Assembly (NCBI GenBank): GCA_020621865.1
Contig: JAHRYW010000002.1
Coordinates: 397,312 to 445,911 of the forward strand
Direction of reading: 5' to 3'
DNA length: 48,600 nt
DNA from: Betaproteobacteria bacterium
Lineage (GTDB): Bacteria > Pseudomonadota > Gammaproteobacteria > Burkholderiales > Rhodocyclaceae
Below are positions 17,302 to 26,119 of this stretch, piece by piece. Both the position numbers and the translations under genes were made by a program. The stretch's first letter is position 1; every line of letters starts with the position of its first letter. The notes below the pieces were generated by a model that saw only the letters and a program-made list of their open reading frames with translations, was not told the DNA's origin and made no database searches.

Positions 17302-17330
17302 ATGTTAGAAGTTCGGCGTTTTTCTGTCAA
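17302..17330 (-). promoter_or_regulatory. Sigma-70-type promoter for mdh
   Basis: On the minus strand: TTGACA (17330-17325), 17-bp spacer, TAACAT (17307-17302). The -35 is perfect and the -10 matches at four of six positions, giving a leader of roughly 100 bases before the mdh ATG. Confidence 0.75.
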
Positions 17331-17339
17331 TTCATCATC

Positions 17340-17355
17340 TGTCTTATATAAGACA
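17340..17355. promoter_or_regulatory. Palindromic operator candidate for the GntR regulator
   Basis: TGTCTTATATAAGACA is a perfect 16-bp palindrome. It begins 10 bp upstream of the mdh -35 box and ends 45 bp before the gntR start codon. Its GT...TATA...AC form fits sites bound by GntR/HutC-type regulators. TATAAG inside it could also serve as the gntR -10. This suggests autoregulation of gntR and control of mdh. Confidence 0.65.
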
Positions 17356-17400
17356 ACTTTTCGTGGACGCTCTGCCTGAAATGTGCTGAAATTTACCTCC

Positions 17401-18156
17401 ATGACCCGTGACGTTTCCCGTCCTGCCGCCCGAACGGCCTCGCCGACCTTCAGCCCTCTTTACCGTCAGATCAAGGATTTCCTGATCCGCAGTCTGGAGG
17501 AGGGGGAGTGGGGGCCGGGTGATGCCATTCCCAGCGAGGGTGACCTGGCGCTGCGCTTCAATGTCAGCCAGGGTACGGTGCGCAAGGCGATCGACGAGAT
17601 GGCCGCCGAGCATCTGCTGGTCCGTCGGCAGGGCAAGGGCACCTTTGTCGCCACGCACAGCGACCCACGTTCCTTCTATCGCTTCCTGCGCCTCATGTCC
17701 AATGATGGCAAGGCAATGCAGGCGGTCAGCGATCCTTTTTTTTGCGAGACCATTGGCGCAACCGAAGAGGTGGCGAGTGCTTTGGGCTTGCAGGCTGGCG
17801 ACCGGGTCATCCACGTTAAGCGTGTGTTGCGGTTCAACGGCGAACCGGTGGTTTTTGACCAGATTTTCCTGGTGGCGGATCTGTTCAGTGGTTTGACCCT
17901 TGAGGCGCTGCGCGGAGGAGAGCGTTCTCTCTACAGTCTTTTCGAAACCGATTTTGGCGTTCGGATGATCCATGCCGAGGAGCATTTGAGAGCGGTTGCT
18001 GCTGATTCGCAAAGCGCCGAATTGCTTGGTGTTGATCAGGGAGCTCCGCTGCTACTGGTCGAGCGGACGGCTTACACCTATGGCAATAAACCGGTCGAGT
18101 GGCGTCTGGGTTTGTATTGCACCCGCCACCACTATTACCGGAACGATCTGGGTTAG
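17401..18156 (+). CDS. GntR-family (HutC-type) transcriptional regulator
   Basis: 251 residues. The N-terminal winged helix (about 20-85) has the family pattern 'YRQIKDFLIRSLEEGEW', 'IPSEGDLALRFNVSQGTVRKA' and 'LLVRRQGKGTFVA'. The C-terminal UTRA ligand domain (about 105-245) is of HutC type, ending in 'VEWRLGLYCTRHHYYRNDLG'. It lies between mdh (divergent) and sdhC (same strand, 132 bp downstream), the place where a controller of these TCA genes is expected; the ligand might be a central metabolite. ATG 17401 is preferred over an ATG 18 bp upstream because it begins right after TTTACCTCC; neither has a good ribosome binding site. Confidence 0.9.
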   Translation: MTRDVSRPAARTASPTFSPLYRQIKDFLIRSLEEGEWGPGDAIPSEGDLALRFNVSQGTVRKAIDEMAAEHLLVRRQGKGTFVATHSDPRSFYRFLRLMSNDGKAMQAVSDPFFCETIGATEEVASALGLQAGDRVIHVKRVLRFNGEPVVFDQIFLVADLFSGLTLEALRGGERSLYSLFETDFGVRMIHAEEHLRAVAADSQSAELLGVDQGAPLLLVERTAYTYGNKPVEWRLGLYCTRHHYYRNDLG

Positions 18157-18218
18157 TCGTAGTGCTTGCGAACTAGCTCGGAAATAGCCCGGGGCGGCAT
18201 ACCTAGGCTGATTTTGAA

Positions 18219-18226
18219 TGTATAAT
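18219..18226 (+). promoter_or_regulatory. -10 element of a likely sdh promoter
   Basis: TGTATAAT with a perfect TATAAT at 18221-18226, 63 bp before the sdhC start. No good -35 box is found 16-18 bp upstream, so the promoter may depend on an activator. The 132 bp between gntR and sdhC show no other clear site. Confidence 0.5.
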
Positions 18227-18288
18227 TATGGCTCTTTTCAAACCACGTAAAAGCGGATAACCGCATCTTCACGCGAGGGATGACGTTC

Positions 18289-18675
18289 ATGGCAGAAATG
18301 TCCATCAAGAAACGTCCAAAAAACTTGGACTTGACCACAATCAGGCTGCCTTTGCCGGGCAAGGTTTCGATTCTTCATCGCGTCAGCGGTGCTGGATTGT
18401 TCCTTTGTCTCCCGGTATTGCTTTGGCTCTTCGGTGCCAGCCTGGGATCTCCTGAAAGCTTTGCGAACTTTAAATCGATTGCCGGGATGTTGCCGGTCAA
18501 AGTGATTCTTGCCGGCCTGCTGTGGGCTTTTGTTCATCACTTCTGCGCCGGTATCCGTTTCCTGTTGCTGGATCTGCATATCGGTATCGAGAAGGAAGCC
18601 GCTCGCAAGTCGGCAGGTGTCGTTCTCGCGGTCAGCATTCCGCTGACCCTGGTTCTGTGGGGGATGCTGCTGTGA
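18289..18675 (+). CDS. sdhC: Succinate dehydrogenase cytochrome b556 subunit
   Basis: Membrane subunit of complex II that binds heme b and ubiquinone. 128 residues with three membrane spans. 'PGKVSILHRVSGAGLF' is the family's quinone-site region, with Ser and Arg. 'FVHHFCAGIRFLLLDLH' holds the heme-ligand His. ATG 18289 is chosen from three nearby ATGs because GAGGGA lies 8 bp upstream. It is the first gene of sdhCDAB-sdhE and overlaps sdhD by 4 bp (GTGA). Confidence 0.95.
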   Translation: MAEMSIKKRPKNLDLTTIRLPLPGKVSILHRVSGAGLFLCLPVLLWLFGASLGSPESFANFKSIAGMLPVKVILAGLLWAFVHHFCAGIRFLLLDLHIGIEKEAARKSAGVVLAVSIPLTLVLWGMLL

Positions 18676-19019
18676 TCAACCGTACTGTTGTTGGTGCCCA
18701 TTACGGCCTGAAGGACTGGATCATCCAGCGTGCCACGGCCGTCATCATGGCGGTTTATGCGGTGCTGATCGCCGCTGTCCTGCTGGCTGTCCGTCCGTCG
18801 ACCTTCGAAGCCTGGCAGGGCGTGTTCGCCAATGGCGTCATCAAGTTCCTGACCTTCCTGTTTTTCGTCAGCCTGTTCTACCACGCCTGGATCGGCGTGC
18901 GTGACATCTGGATGGACTACGTCAAGCCGACCGGCTTGCGTCTGACCCTGCATGTGCTGACCGCGACCGCGCTGGTGGGTTACACCGCGTGGGCTGCTGC
19001 GATTCTCTGGAGGCTGTAA
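18672..19019 (+). CDS. sdhD: Succinate dehydrogenase membrane anchor subunit
   Basis: 115 residues, three membrane spans. 'HAWIGVRDIWMDYVKP' carries the heme-ligand His and the Asp/Tyr of the quinone site. 'GLKDWIIQRATAVIMAVY' is the typical N-terminal region. It starts with GTG, overlapping the sdhC stop as GTGA, so translation is coupled. Confidence 0.95.
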   Translation: MINRTVVGAHYGLKDWIIQRATAVIMAVYAVLIAAVLLAVRPSTFEAWQGVFANGVIKFLTFLFFVSLFYHAWIGVRDIWMDYVKPTGLRLTLHVLTATALVGYTAWAAAILWRL

Positions 19020-19021
19020 GC

Positions 19022-20806
19022 GTGAGTATTCCTGTTCTGAAGTTTGATGCGGTCATCGTCGGCGCCGGTGGTGCCGGTCTGCGTTCCGCGATCCAGTTGT
19101 CCGAAGCTGGTCTGAAGACGGCCGTGCTGTCCAAGGTCTTCCCGACCCGTTCTCATACCGTTGCCGCCCAGGGCGGTGTTGCCGCTTCTCTTGGTAATTC
19201 CGAGGAAGACCACTGGACGTGGCACATGTACGACACCGTCAAGGGCTCCGACTGGCTCGGCGACCAGGACGCGATCGAGTTCATGTGCAAGAAGGCCAAC
19301 GAAGTCGTGGTTGAGCTTGAGCACTACGGCATGCCGTTTGACCGTACCGACAACGGCAAGATCTATCAGCGCCCGTTCGGCGGCCACATGTCCAATTTCG
19401 GCGAAAAGCCGGTGCGCCGCTCCTGCGCAGCCGCTGACCGTACCGGTCACGCCATGCTGCACGCCATGTACCAGCGCAACGTCAAGGCCAATACCCAGTT
19501 CTTCGTCGAATGGATGGCCCTGGATCTGATCCGCGACGAAGAAGGTCACGTCCTCGGCGTCACGGCGATGGAAATGGAAACCGGCCAGATCGTGATCTTC
19601 CACGCCCGTGCCACCATTTTCGCGACCGGCGGTGCCGGCCGTATCTTCTACTCTTCTACAAATGCCTTCATCAATACCGGTGACGGCCTGGGCATGGCGG
19701 CACGTGCCGGCATTCCGCTCGAAGACATGGAATTCTGGCAGTTCCACCCGACCGGTGTCGCCGGCGCCGGTGTGCTGATCACCGAAGGTGTTCGCGGCGA
19801 AGGCGGCATCCTGCGCAATTCCAGCAAGGAGCGCTTCATGGAGCGCTACGCGCCGAACGCCAAGGATCTGGCGTCGCGCGACGTGGTTTCCCGCGCCATG
19901 GCCACCGAAATCAAGGAAGGTCGCGGCTGTGGCGTGAACAAGGATTATGTCCTGCTCGACATCACCCACCTCGACCCGGCGACAATCATGAAGCGCCTGC
20001 CCGGCATCCACGAAATTGGCCTGCAGTTCGCCGGTGTCGATTGCCTGAAGGAGCCGCTGCCCGTCGTGCCGACCTGCCACTACCAGATGGGCGGTATCCC
20101 GACTCACTATTCCGGTCGTGTCGTTGTGCCCAAGAACGGTGATGCCAACACCATCGTCCCGGGTTTCTACGCCGGCGGCGAATGCGCTTGTGCCTCGGTG
20201 CACGGCGCCAACCGTCTCGGTACGAATTCCTTGCTCGACCTGCTGGTGTTCGGCAAGTCGGCCGGCGATTCCGCCGTGGAAGACCTCAAGGCCGGCAAGG
20301 CGCACCGCGACCTGCCGAAAGATGTCGCCGACAAGACCCTGGCACGTATCGCAGCGCTGGATAACCGCAAGGGCGGTGCCAACGTTCACGAAACCCGCCT
20401 GGCCATGCAGCGCACCATGCAGGATCACGCCGGTGTGTTCCGCTTCGGCGACATGCTGAAGCAGGGCGTCGAAAAGATCCTCGAAGTCGAAAAGGCAGCT
20501 CGCCAGCTCGAAATCAAGGACAAGTCGATGGCCTGGAATACGGCCCGTACCGAAGCTCTCGAGATGGAAAACCTGATCGAAGTCGCCAAGGCCACGATGA
20601 TCTCTGCCGAAGCACGCAAGGAATCGCGCGGCGCTCACGTCCGCGACGATGCGCCGGATACCGCCGAGTTCCCGAACGGTCGCAACGACAAGGAATGGCT
20701 GAAGCACACGCTGTTCTCGCCGGTTGATAACTCGATCAGCTACAAGCCGGTCAACATGCAACCCCTGACCGTCGAGGCCGTAGCCCTCAAGACGCGCTCG
20801 TACTAA
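19022..20806 (+). CDS. sdhA: Succinate dehydrogenase flavoprotein subunit
   Basis: Oxidises succinate to fumarate using covalently bound FAD; the soluble part of complex II. 594 residues, the normal length. FAD-binding 'VIVGAGGAGLRSAIQL' is at the N-terminus. 'SHTVAAQGGVAASLGN' carries the His that binds FAD covalently. 'FHPTGVAGAGVLITEGVRGEGG' region (here cited in part) has the substrate-binding residues, and 'GGIPTHYSG' is also conserved. The GTG start at 19022 follows the sdhD stop by 2 bp. Confidence 0.98.
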   Translation: MSIPVLKFDAVIVGAGGAGLRSAIQLSEAGLKTAVLSKVFPTRSHTVAAQGGVAASLGNSEEDHWTWHMYDTVKGSDWLGDQDAIEFMCKKANEVVVELEHYGMPFDRTDNGKIYQRPFGGHMSNFGEKPVRRSCAAADRTGHAMLHAMYQRNVKANTQFFVEWMALDLIRDEEGHVLGVTAMEMETGQIVIFHARATIFATGGAGRIFYSSTNAFINTGDGLGMAARAGIPLEDMEFWQFHPTGVAGAGVLITEGVRGEGGILRNSSKERFMERYAPNAKDLASRDVVSRAMATEIKEGRGCGVNKDYVLLDITHLDPATIMKRLPGIHEIGLQFAGVDCLKEPLPVVPTCHYQMGGIPTHYSGRVVVPKNGDANTIVPGFYAGGECACASVHGANRLGTNSLLDLLVFGKSAGDSAVEDLKAGKAHRDLPKDVADKTLARIAALDNRKGGANVHETRLAMQRTMQDHAGVFRFGDMLKQGVEKILEVEKAARQLEIKDKSMAWNTARTEALEMENLIEVAKATMISAEARKESRGAHVRDDAPDTAEFPNGRNDKEWLKHTLFSPVDNSISYKPVNMQPLTVEAVALKTRSY

Positions 20807-20818
20807 TTGGAGTCCAGA

Positions 20819-21529
20819 ATGAGCAAACGCATGGTTCAATTCAGTATCTACCGCTACGATCCGGACAAGGACGACGCGCCCTACATGCAGGATATCTCGG
20901 TCGAAATCGAACCGACCGACCGCAAGCTGCTGGACGCGTTGACCAAGCTGAAGGCCAAGGACGACACGATCTCCTATCGTCGCTCCTGCCGTGAAGGCGT
21001 ATGCGGCTCCGATGCCATGAACATCAACGGTAAGAACGGTCTGGCCTGTCTGACTGACATCGACAGCCTGAAGCAGCCGATCGTGCTGCGTCCGCTACCC
21101 GGCCTGCCGGTCATCCGCGACCTGATCGTCGACATGACCCAGTTCTTCAAGCAGTACCATTCGATCAAGCCCTACCTGATCAACAACGATCCGGCTCCGG
21201 AGCGCGAGCGTCTGCAATCGCCGGAAGACCGCGAGGAGCTGAACGGCCTGTACGAGTGCATCCTGTGTGCTTGTTGTTCGACTTCCTGCCCGTCGTTCTG
21301 GTGGAATCCAGACAAGTTCGTCGGGCCGGCCGGTCTGCTGGCAGCCTATCGCTTCATCGCCGATACGCGTGACCAGGCTACCAATGAGCGCCTCGACAAC
21401 CTTGAGGACCCGTATCGCCTGTTCCGCTGCCACACCATCATGAACTGCGTTGATGTCTGTCCGAAGGGCCTGAATCCGACCAAGGCCATCGGAAAGATCA
21501 AAGACATGATGGTTCGACGCGCTGTTTAA
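20819..21529 (+). CDS. sdhB: Succinate dehydrogenase iron-sulfur subunit
   Basis: Carries electrons from FAD to the membrane quinone. 236 residues. The [2Fe-2S] site is 'SCREGVCGSDAMNING' plus 'LACLT'. The [4Fe-4S] and [3Fe-4S] ligands are 'CILCACCSTSCPSFWW' and 'CHTIMNCVDVCPKGLNP'. ATG 20819 follows TTGGAG at 6 bp. Its TAA shares one base with the sdhE ATG (TAATG). Confidence 0.98.
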   Translation: MSKRMVQFSIYRYDPDKDDAPYMQDISVEIEPTDRKLLDALTKLKAKDDTISYRRSCREGVCGSDAMNINGKNGLACLTDIDSLKQPIVLRPLPGLPVIRDLIVDMTQFFKQYHSIKPYLINNDPAPERERLQSPEDREELNGLYECILCACCSTSCPSFWWNPDKFVGPAGLLAAYRFIADTRDQATNERLDNLEDPYRLFRCHTIMNCVDVCPKGLNPTKAIGKIKDMMVRRAV

Positions 21530-21771
21530 TGGAACGCCAAGACTACGAACGCCTGCGCTGGCGCTGTATCCGTCGTGCCTTGCTTGAGCTGGATATCACG
21601 CTGACCCGATTTCTCGACGATGGGTTCGATCAGCTGAGCGATGCGGAGCAGCGGGTGTTCGTGGAACTGGCCGACATGGAGGATCACGATCTCTGGTACT
21701 TGCTCAGCGGCAAGACAGAATGCGATGATCCTCGTTTTGCGCCTCTAGTAGCAAAAATTCGTAAGAGTTGA
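21529..21771 (+). CDS. sdhE: FAD assembly factor SdhE
   Basis: An 80-residue helical protein needed for covalent FAD attachment to SdhA. The conserved 'WRCIRRALLELD' is present; the commoner form is RRGMLELD, so Gly-Met is replaced by Ala-Leu. The acidic 'VELADMEDHDLWYLLSG' follows. It overlaps the end of sdhB by one base, the usual neighbour arrangement. Confidence 0.93.
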   Translation: MERQDYERLRWRCIRRALLELDITLTRFLDDGFDQLSDAEQRVFVELADMEDHDLWYLLSGKTECDDPRFAPLVAKIRKS

Positions 21772-21776
21772 GTAAG

Positions 21777-21813
21777 GTTAACGTTCTATATTTGGAACGT
21801 TGACCGCTTTTTT
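21777..21813 (+). terminator. Hairpin with T-tract between sdhE and gltA
   Basis: GTTAACGTTC (21777-21786) pairs with GAACGTTGAC (21795-21804) with one G-T pair and an 8-base loop, followed by CGC and T6. It begins 5 bp after the sdhE stop. It may be a terminator or partial terminator that lowers gltA read-through from the sdh promoter. Confidence 0.55.
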
Positions 21814-21853
21814 GCAGTGCCGTAACAATTTACACCTGAACAGGGAATACACC

Positions 21854-23152
21854 ATGACGACCGAACGCAAGGCAACTTTGACAATCGATGGACAGGCTCC
21901 CGTCGATTTTTCGATCATGTCCCCGACGCATGGCAACGATTGCGTCGATATTCGCACGCTGGGTGGCAAGACCGGTCTGTTTACCTACGACTCCGGTTTT
22001 CTCTCTACCGCCAGCTGCAAGTCCAAGATTACCTTCATCGACGGTGACAAGGGCGAACTGCTTTATCGCGGCTACCCGATCGAGCAACTGGCTGAGAACT
22101 GCAATTTCCTGGAAGTGACCTATCTGCTGAAGAACGGCGAACTGCCGAATGCCCAGCAGAAGACCAGTTTCGAAAATACCATCAAGAATCACACGATGGT
22201 GCATGAGCAACTGACCAAGTTCTATTCCGGTTTCCGTCGCGATGCCCACCCGATGGCCGTCATGACTGGTGTGGTTGGCGCTCTGTCGGCCTTCTACCAC
22301 GATGCGATGGACTTCTCGGATGTCGAGCACCGCAATGTCAGCTTCAACCGCCTGGTTGCGAAGATGCCGACGATCGTCGCGATGGCCTACAAGTACAACA
22401 CTGGCGCGCCGTTCATGTATCCGGACAACGATCTGGACTACACTGCCAACTTCATGCGCATGATGTTTGGCAATCCGTGCGAGAAGTACAAGCCGAACCC
22501 AGTGCTGGTCAATGCGCTGGATACCATCTTCACGTTGCACGCTGATCACGAGCAGAACGCCTCGACCTCGACCGTCCGCCTGGCCGGTTCGTCGGGCGCC
22601 AACCCGTTCGCCTGTATCGCTGCCGGTATCGCTTGCCTGTGGGGCCCGGCGCACGGCGGTGCGAACGAAGCCTGCCTGCAGATGCTGGAAGAAATCGGCG
22701 ACGTCTCCAAGGTCGGTGAGTACATCAACCGCGCCAAGGACAAGAACGATTCGTTCAAGCTGATGGGCTTTGGCCACCGCGTTTACAAGAACTTTGACCC
22801 GCGCGCCAAGCTGATGCGCAAGGTATGCAACGATGTGCTGAGCGAATTGGGCCTGGAAAACGACCGCCTGTTCAAGCTGGCCATGGAACTGGAAAAGATC
22901 GCCCTGGAAGATCCGTACTTCGTCGAGAAGAAGCTCTATCCGAACGTGGACTTCTACTCCGGCATCGTCCAGAAGGCCATCGGTATCCCGACCGAAATGT
23001 TCACATGTATCTTCGCACTGGCCCGTACGGTTGGCTGGATGACGCAGTGGGAAGAAATGATCACCGATCCGGAATACAAGATCGGCCGTCCGCGTCAGCT
23101 GTACATCGGCGCCGCCAAGCGCGACGTCGTACCGCTTGCCCAACGCGGCTAA
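21854..23152 (+). CDS. gltA: Citrate synthase (type II)
   Basis: Condenses oxaloacetate and acetyl-CoA to citrate. 432 residues, the length of the hexameric, NADH-sensitive Gram-negative type. Catalytic His and Asp regions are visible in '[20 protein letters not shown]', '[16 protein letters not shown]' and '[14 protein letters not shown]'. ATG 21854 follows CAGGGAA. A strong terminator follows the gene. Confidence 0.98.
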   Translation: MTTERKATLTIDGQAPVDFSIMSPTHGNDCVDIRTLGGKTGLFTYDSGFLSTASCKSKITFIDGDKGELLYRGYPIEQLAENCNFLEVTYLLKNGELPNAQQKTSFENTIKNHTMVHEQLTKFYSGFRRDAHPMAVMTGVVGALSAFYHDAMDFSDVEHRNVSFNRLVAKMPTIVAMAYKYNTGAPFMYPDNDLDYTANFMRMMFGNPCEKYKPNPVLVNALDTIFTLHADHEQNASTSTVRLAGSSGANPFACIAAGIACLWGPAHGGANEACLQMLEEIGDVSKVGEYINRAKDKNDSFKLMGFGHRVYKNFDPRAKLMRKVCNDVLSELGLENDRLFKLAMELEKIALEDPYFVEKKLYPNVDFYSGIVQKAIGIPTEMFTCIFALARTVGWMTQWEEMITDPEYKIGRPRQLYIGAAKRDVVPLAQRG

Positions 23153-23162
23153 TCAGAAAATT

Positions 23163-23189
23163 GGGCGGCCGCGAGGCCGCCCTTTTTTT
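23163..23189 (+). terminator. Rho-independent terminator of gltA
   Basis: GGGCGGCC / GGCCGCCC with a GCGA loop, then T7. It lies 11 bp after the gltA stop, so sucA is likely to have its own promoter or depend on read-through. Confidence 0.9.
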
Positions 23190-23257
23190 ACCTGTGGAAT
23201 CCAGTGGTTCCGCAGCCTGCAGTAACAGTGGAAAAAAATACCCTAGAGGGGATGCCC

Positions 23258-26095
23258 ATGACTACGATGAATCAACTCTTTGACAGCACCTTGTATTTCG
23301 GTGGAAATGCACCGTTCGTCGAAGAACTCTACGAGAATTACCTGAACGACCCGACCTCGGTACCGGCCGAGTGGCGTGATTATTTCGACCGCCTGGCGCA
23401 GATGCCTGGCTTTGTCGCGCGCGATGTGGCGCATGCCCCGGTTATTTCCGCCTTCGCGGAGTTGGCCAAGGACGGTGGTTTCCGCCCTGTGGCAAAAGCA
23501 TCCGGCGGTGACAACAGAAAACAATCGGCAGTTGGCCAACTGGTGACTGCCTATCGCTCGCTCGGTACGCGCTGGGCTGAGCTTGACCCGCTCAAGCGTC
23601 TGGCCCGTCCGAAGATCGACGAACTCGAACCTTCGTTCTACGGCTTTACCGATGCCGACCTGAACCAGACCTTCAGTGTCGGTTCCCTGAAAGGTTTGCC
23701 GGAAACCGCCAAGCTCGGCGATATCCTGGAAACGTTGAAGCAGACGTACTGCGGCACGATCGGTGTCGAGTACATGTACATGTCGGATTACAACGAGAAG
23801 GGCTGGCTGCAAGAGCGCCTGGAAACCATCCGTTCGCGTCCGACTTACAATGCAGACCAGAAGAAGCGCCTGCTCGAGCGTCTGACTGCCGCTGAGACCC
23901 TGGAGCGCTACCTGCATACCCGTTACGTCGGCCAGAAGCGTTTCTCGCTGGAAGGCGGCGAGTCGCTGATCGTCTCCATGGACGAAGCAATCCGCACCGG
24001 CGGCAAGCTGGGTATTGACGAAGTCGTCATCGGTATGGCCCACCGCGGCCGTCTGAACGTGCTGGTCAACACGCTGGGCAAGGCACCGTCGATGCTCTTC
24101 GCCGAATTCGAAGGCAAGAAGAAGAGCGATCTGTCGGCCGGCGACGTGAAGTATCACATGGGCTTCTCGTCCGACGTTTCCACGCCGGGCGGCGCTTGCC
24201 ACCTGACGCTGGCCTTCAACCCGTCGCACCTCGAAATCGTCAACCCGGTGGTCGAAGGTTCCGTCTACGCCCGTCAGGTCCGCCGCGGCGAAGATGGCAA
24301 ATCCAAGGTGCTGCCGGTGGTCGTGCATGGCGACTCCGCCGTGGCCGGCCAGGGCGTTAACCAGGAAATGCTGAACTTCGCGCAGACTCGTGGCTACGGC
24401 ACGGGCGGCACGCTGCACATCGTGGTTAACAACCAGATCGGTTTCACCACCAGCGACCCGCGCGACTATCGTTCCGGTCACTACTGTACCGACATCTTCA
24501 AGATGGCCGATGCGCCGATCTTCCACGTCAATGGCGACGATCCGGAAGCAGTGGCGCTGGTCACCCAACTGGCCATCGAGTTCCGCCAGCAGTTCAAGAA
24601 GGACGTCGTCGTCGACATCATCTGCTTCCGCAAGCTTGGTCATAACGAGCAGGACGAGCCGATGGTCACCCAGCCGCTGATGTACAAGATCATCAGCAAG
24701 CATCCGGGTACCCGCAAGGTTTATGGCGACAAGCTGATTGCCGAAGGCGTGCTGCCGGCCGATGGTCCGGACCAGATGATTGCCCAATATCGCGAGCATC
24801 TGGACAAGGGTGAGCTGCTGTACAACCCGGTGCTGGCTGGCTACAAGCATCCGATGACCATCGACTGGACGCCGTTCCTGTCCAAGGGCTACATCGAGAC
24901 TTGCGATACCACGGTGCCGATGAAGGAACTGAAGCGTCTGGCCAAGGGGTTGACCACCTTGCCCGAGGGCTTCTCGCTGCATTCCCGCGTCAAGAAGATT
25001 GTCGAGGATCGCGCCGCCATGGGCGAAGGCAAGCTGCCGGTCGACTGGGGCATGGCCGAGAACCTGGCTTACGCCTCTCTGCTGGTTTCCGGCTACGGCG
25101 TGCGCATCTCCGGTGAAGACGTCGGTCGCGGTACCTTCTTCCACCGTCATGCCGCTTTCCACGACCAAAATCGTGCAAGCTGGGACGAGGGTACCTACTA
25201 TCCGCTGAAGCACCTGCAGGAAAAGCAAGCCGGCTTCCAGTGCTACGACTCGGTGCTCTCCGAAGAAGCCGTTCTCGCTTTCGATTACGGCTACGCCTCG
25301 GCCAATCCGTACGAGTTGGTGATCTGGGAAGGTCAGTTCGGCGACTTCGCCAATGGTGCTCAGGTGGTCATCGACCAGTTCATCGCCTCCGGTGAAGCCA
25401 AGTGGGGCCGTGCCTGCGGTCTGGTCATGCTGCTGCCGCATGGTTACGAAGGCCAGGGTCCGGAACACTCTTCTGCCCGCCTCGAACGCTACATGCAGGC
25501 TTGTGCCGAGATGAACATGGAAGTCTGCGTGCCGTCCAACGCCGCCCAGGTCTTCCACATGCTGCGCCGCCAGGGCGTGCGCATGCAGCGCAAACCGCTG
25601 ATCGTCATGTCGCCGAAGTCGCTGCTGCGCCACAAGGATGCCTGCTCGACGCTGGAAGAACTTGCCAACGGCGAATTCCAGCGTGTCATCGGTGAAATTG
25701 ACGAGCTCGACGCGAAGAAGGTCAAGCGCGTGATCCTGTGTTCGGGCAAGGTTTACTACGACCTGCTGAACGCACGTCGCGAAAAGAAGATCAACGATAT
25801 TGCCATCGTTCGCCTGGAACAGCTGTATCCCTTCCCGAAGGATTCGCTCGAGAAGGAGCTGGCCAAGTATCCGAAGGCCACCGAAATCGTCTGGTGTCAG
25901 GAAGAGCCGCGTAACCAGGGTGCCTGGTACTGGATCGCTTCGCGTCACCATCTCGATTCGCAGATCAGCGGCAAGCAGAAGATGCTGCTGGTTTCCCGTC
26001 CGGCATCTTCGTCGCCGGCGGTTGGCTACCTGGCCAAGCACAACGAGCAACAAAAGGCACTGGTCGAGTCCGCACTGGGCAAGATCGAGTACTAA
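23258..26095 (+). CDS. sucA: 2-oxoglutarate dehydrogenase E1 component
   Basis: Thiamine-diphosphate-dependent decarboxylase of the 2-oxoglutarate dehydrogenase complex. 945 residues, the usual length. The N-terminal part 'LYENYLNDPTSVPAEWRDYF' binds E2. 'GMAHRGRLNVLVNTLGK' and 'GDSAVAGQGVNQE' are active-site stretches, and 'FRKLGHNEQDEP' belongs to the thiamine/Mg region. 'HGYEGQGPEHSSARLERY' is in the transketolase-like half. ATG 23258 is chosen because AGAGGGG ends 6 bp upstream. Followed by sucB after 24 bp. Confidence 0.97.
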   Translation: MTTMNQLFDSTLYFGGNAPFVEELYENYLNDPTSVPAEWRDYFDRLAQMPGFVARDVAHAPVISAFAELAKDGGFRPVAKASGGDNRKQSAVGQLVTAYRSLGTRWAELDPLKRLARPKIDELEPSFYGFTDADLNQTFSVGSLKGLPETAKLGDILETLKQTYCGTIGVEYMYMSDYNEKGWLQERLETIRSRPTYNADQKKRLLERLTAAETLERYLHTRYVGQKRFSLEGGESLIVSMDEAIRTGGKLGIDEVVIGMAHRGRLNVLVNTLGKAPSMLFAEFEGKKKSDLSAGDVKYHMGFSSDVSTPGGACHLTLAFNPSHLEIVNPVVEGSVYARQVRRGEDGKSKVLPVVVHGDSAVAGQGVNQEMLNFAQTRGYGTGGTLHIVVNNQIGFTTSDPRDYRSGHYCTDIFKMADAPIFHVNGDDPEAVALVTQLAIEFRQQFKKDVVVDIICFRKLGHNEQDEPMVTQPLMYKIISKHPGTRKVYGDKLIAEGVLPADGPDQMIAQYREHLDKGELLYNPVLAGYKHPMTIDWTPFLSKGYIETCDTTVPMKELKRLAKGLTTLPEGFSLHSRVKKIVEDRAAMGEGKLPVDWGMAENLAYASLLVSGYGVRISGEDVGRGTFFHRHAAFHDQNRASWDEGTYYPLKHLQEKQAGFQCYDSVLSEEAVLAFDYGYASANPYELVIWEGQFGDFANGAQVVIDQFIASGEAKWGRACGLVMLLPHGYEGQGPEHSSARLERYMQACAEMNMEVCVPSNAAQVFHMLRRQGVRMQRKPLIVMSPKSLLRHKDACSTLEELANGEFQRVIGEIDELDAKKVKRVILCSGKVYYDLLNARREKKINDIAIVRLEQLYPFPKDSLEKELAKYPKATEIVWCQEEPRNQGAWYWIASRHHLDSQISGKQKMLLVSRPASSSPAVGYLAKHNEQQKALVESALGKIEY

Positions 26096-26119
26096 TAACT
26101 ACAGCAGAGTGGAGTCATC

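Noticed and set aside
18980..20839. A 619-codon open frame antisense to sdhA
   Set aside because: High-GC genes often leave long open frames on the opposite strand. The sense strand encodes a clear, full SdhA; the antisense protein has no recognisable domain.
23243..26053. A 936-codon open frame antisense to sucA
   Set aside because: Same cause; the sense product is a complete 2-oxoglutarate dehydrogenase E1.
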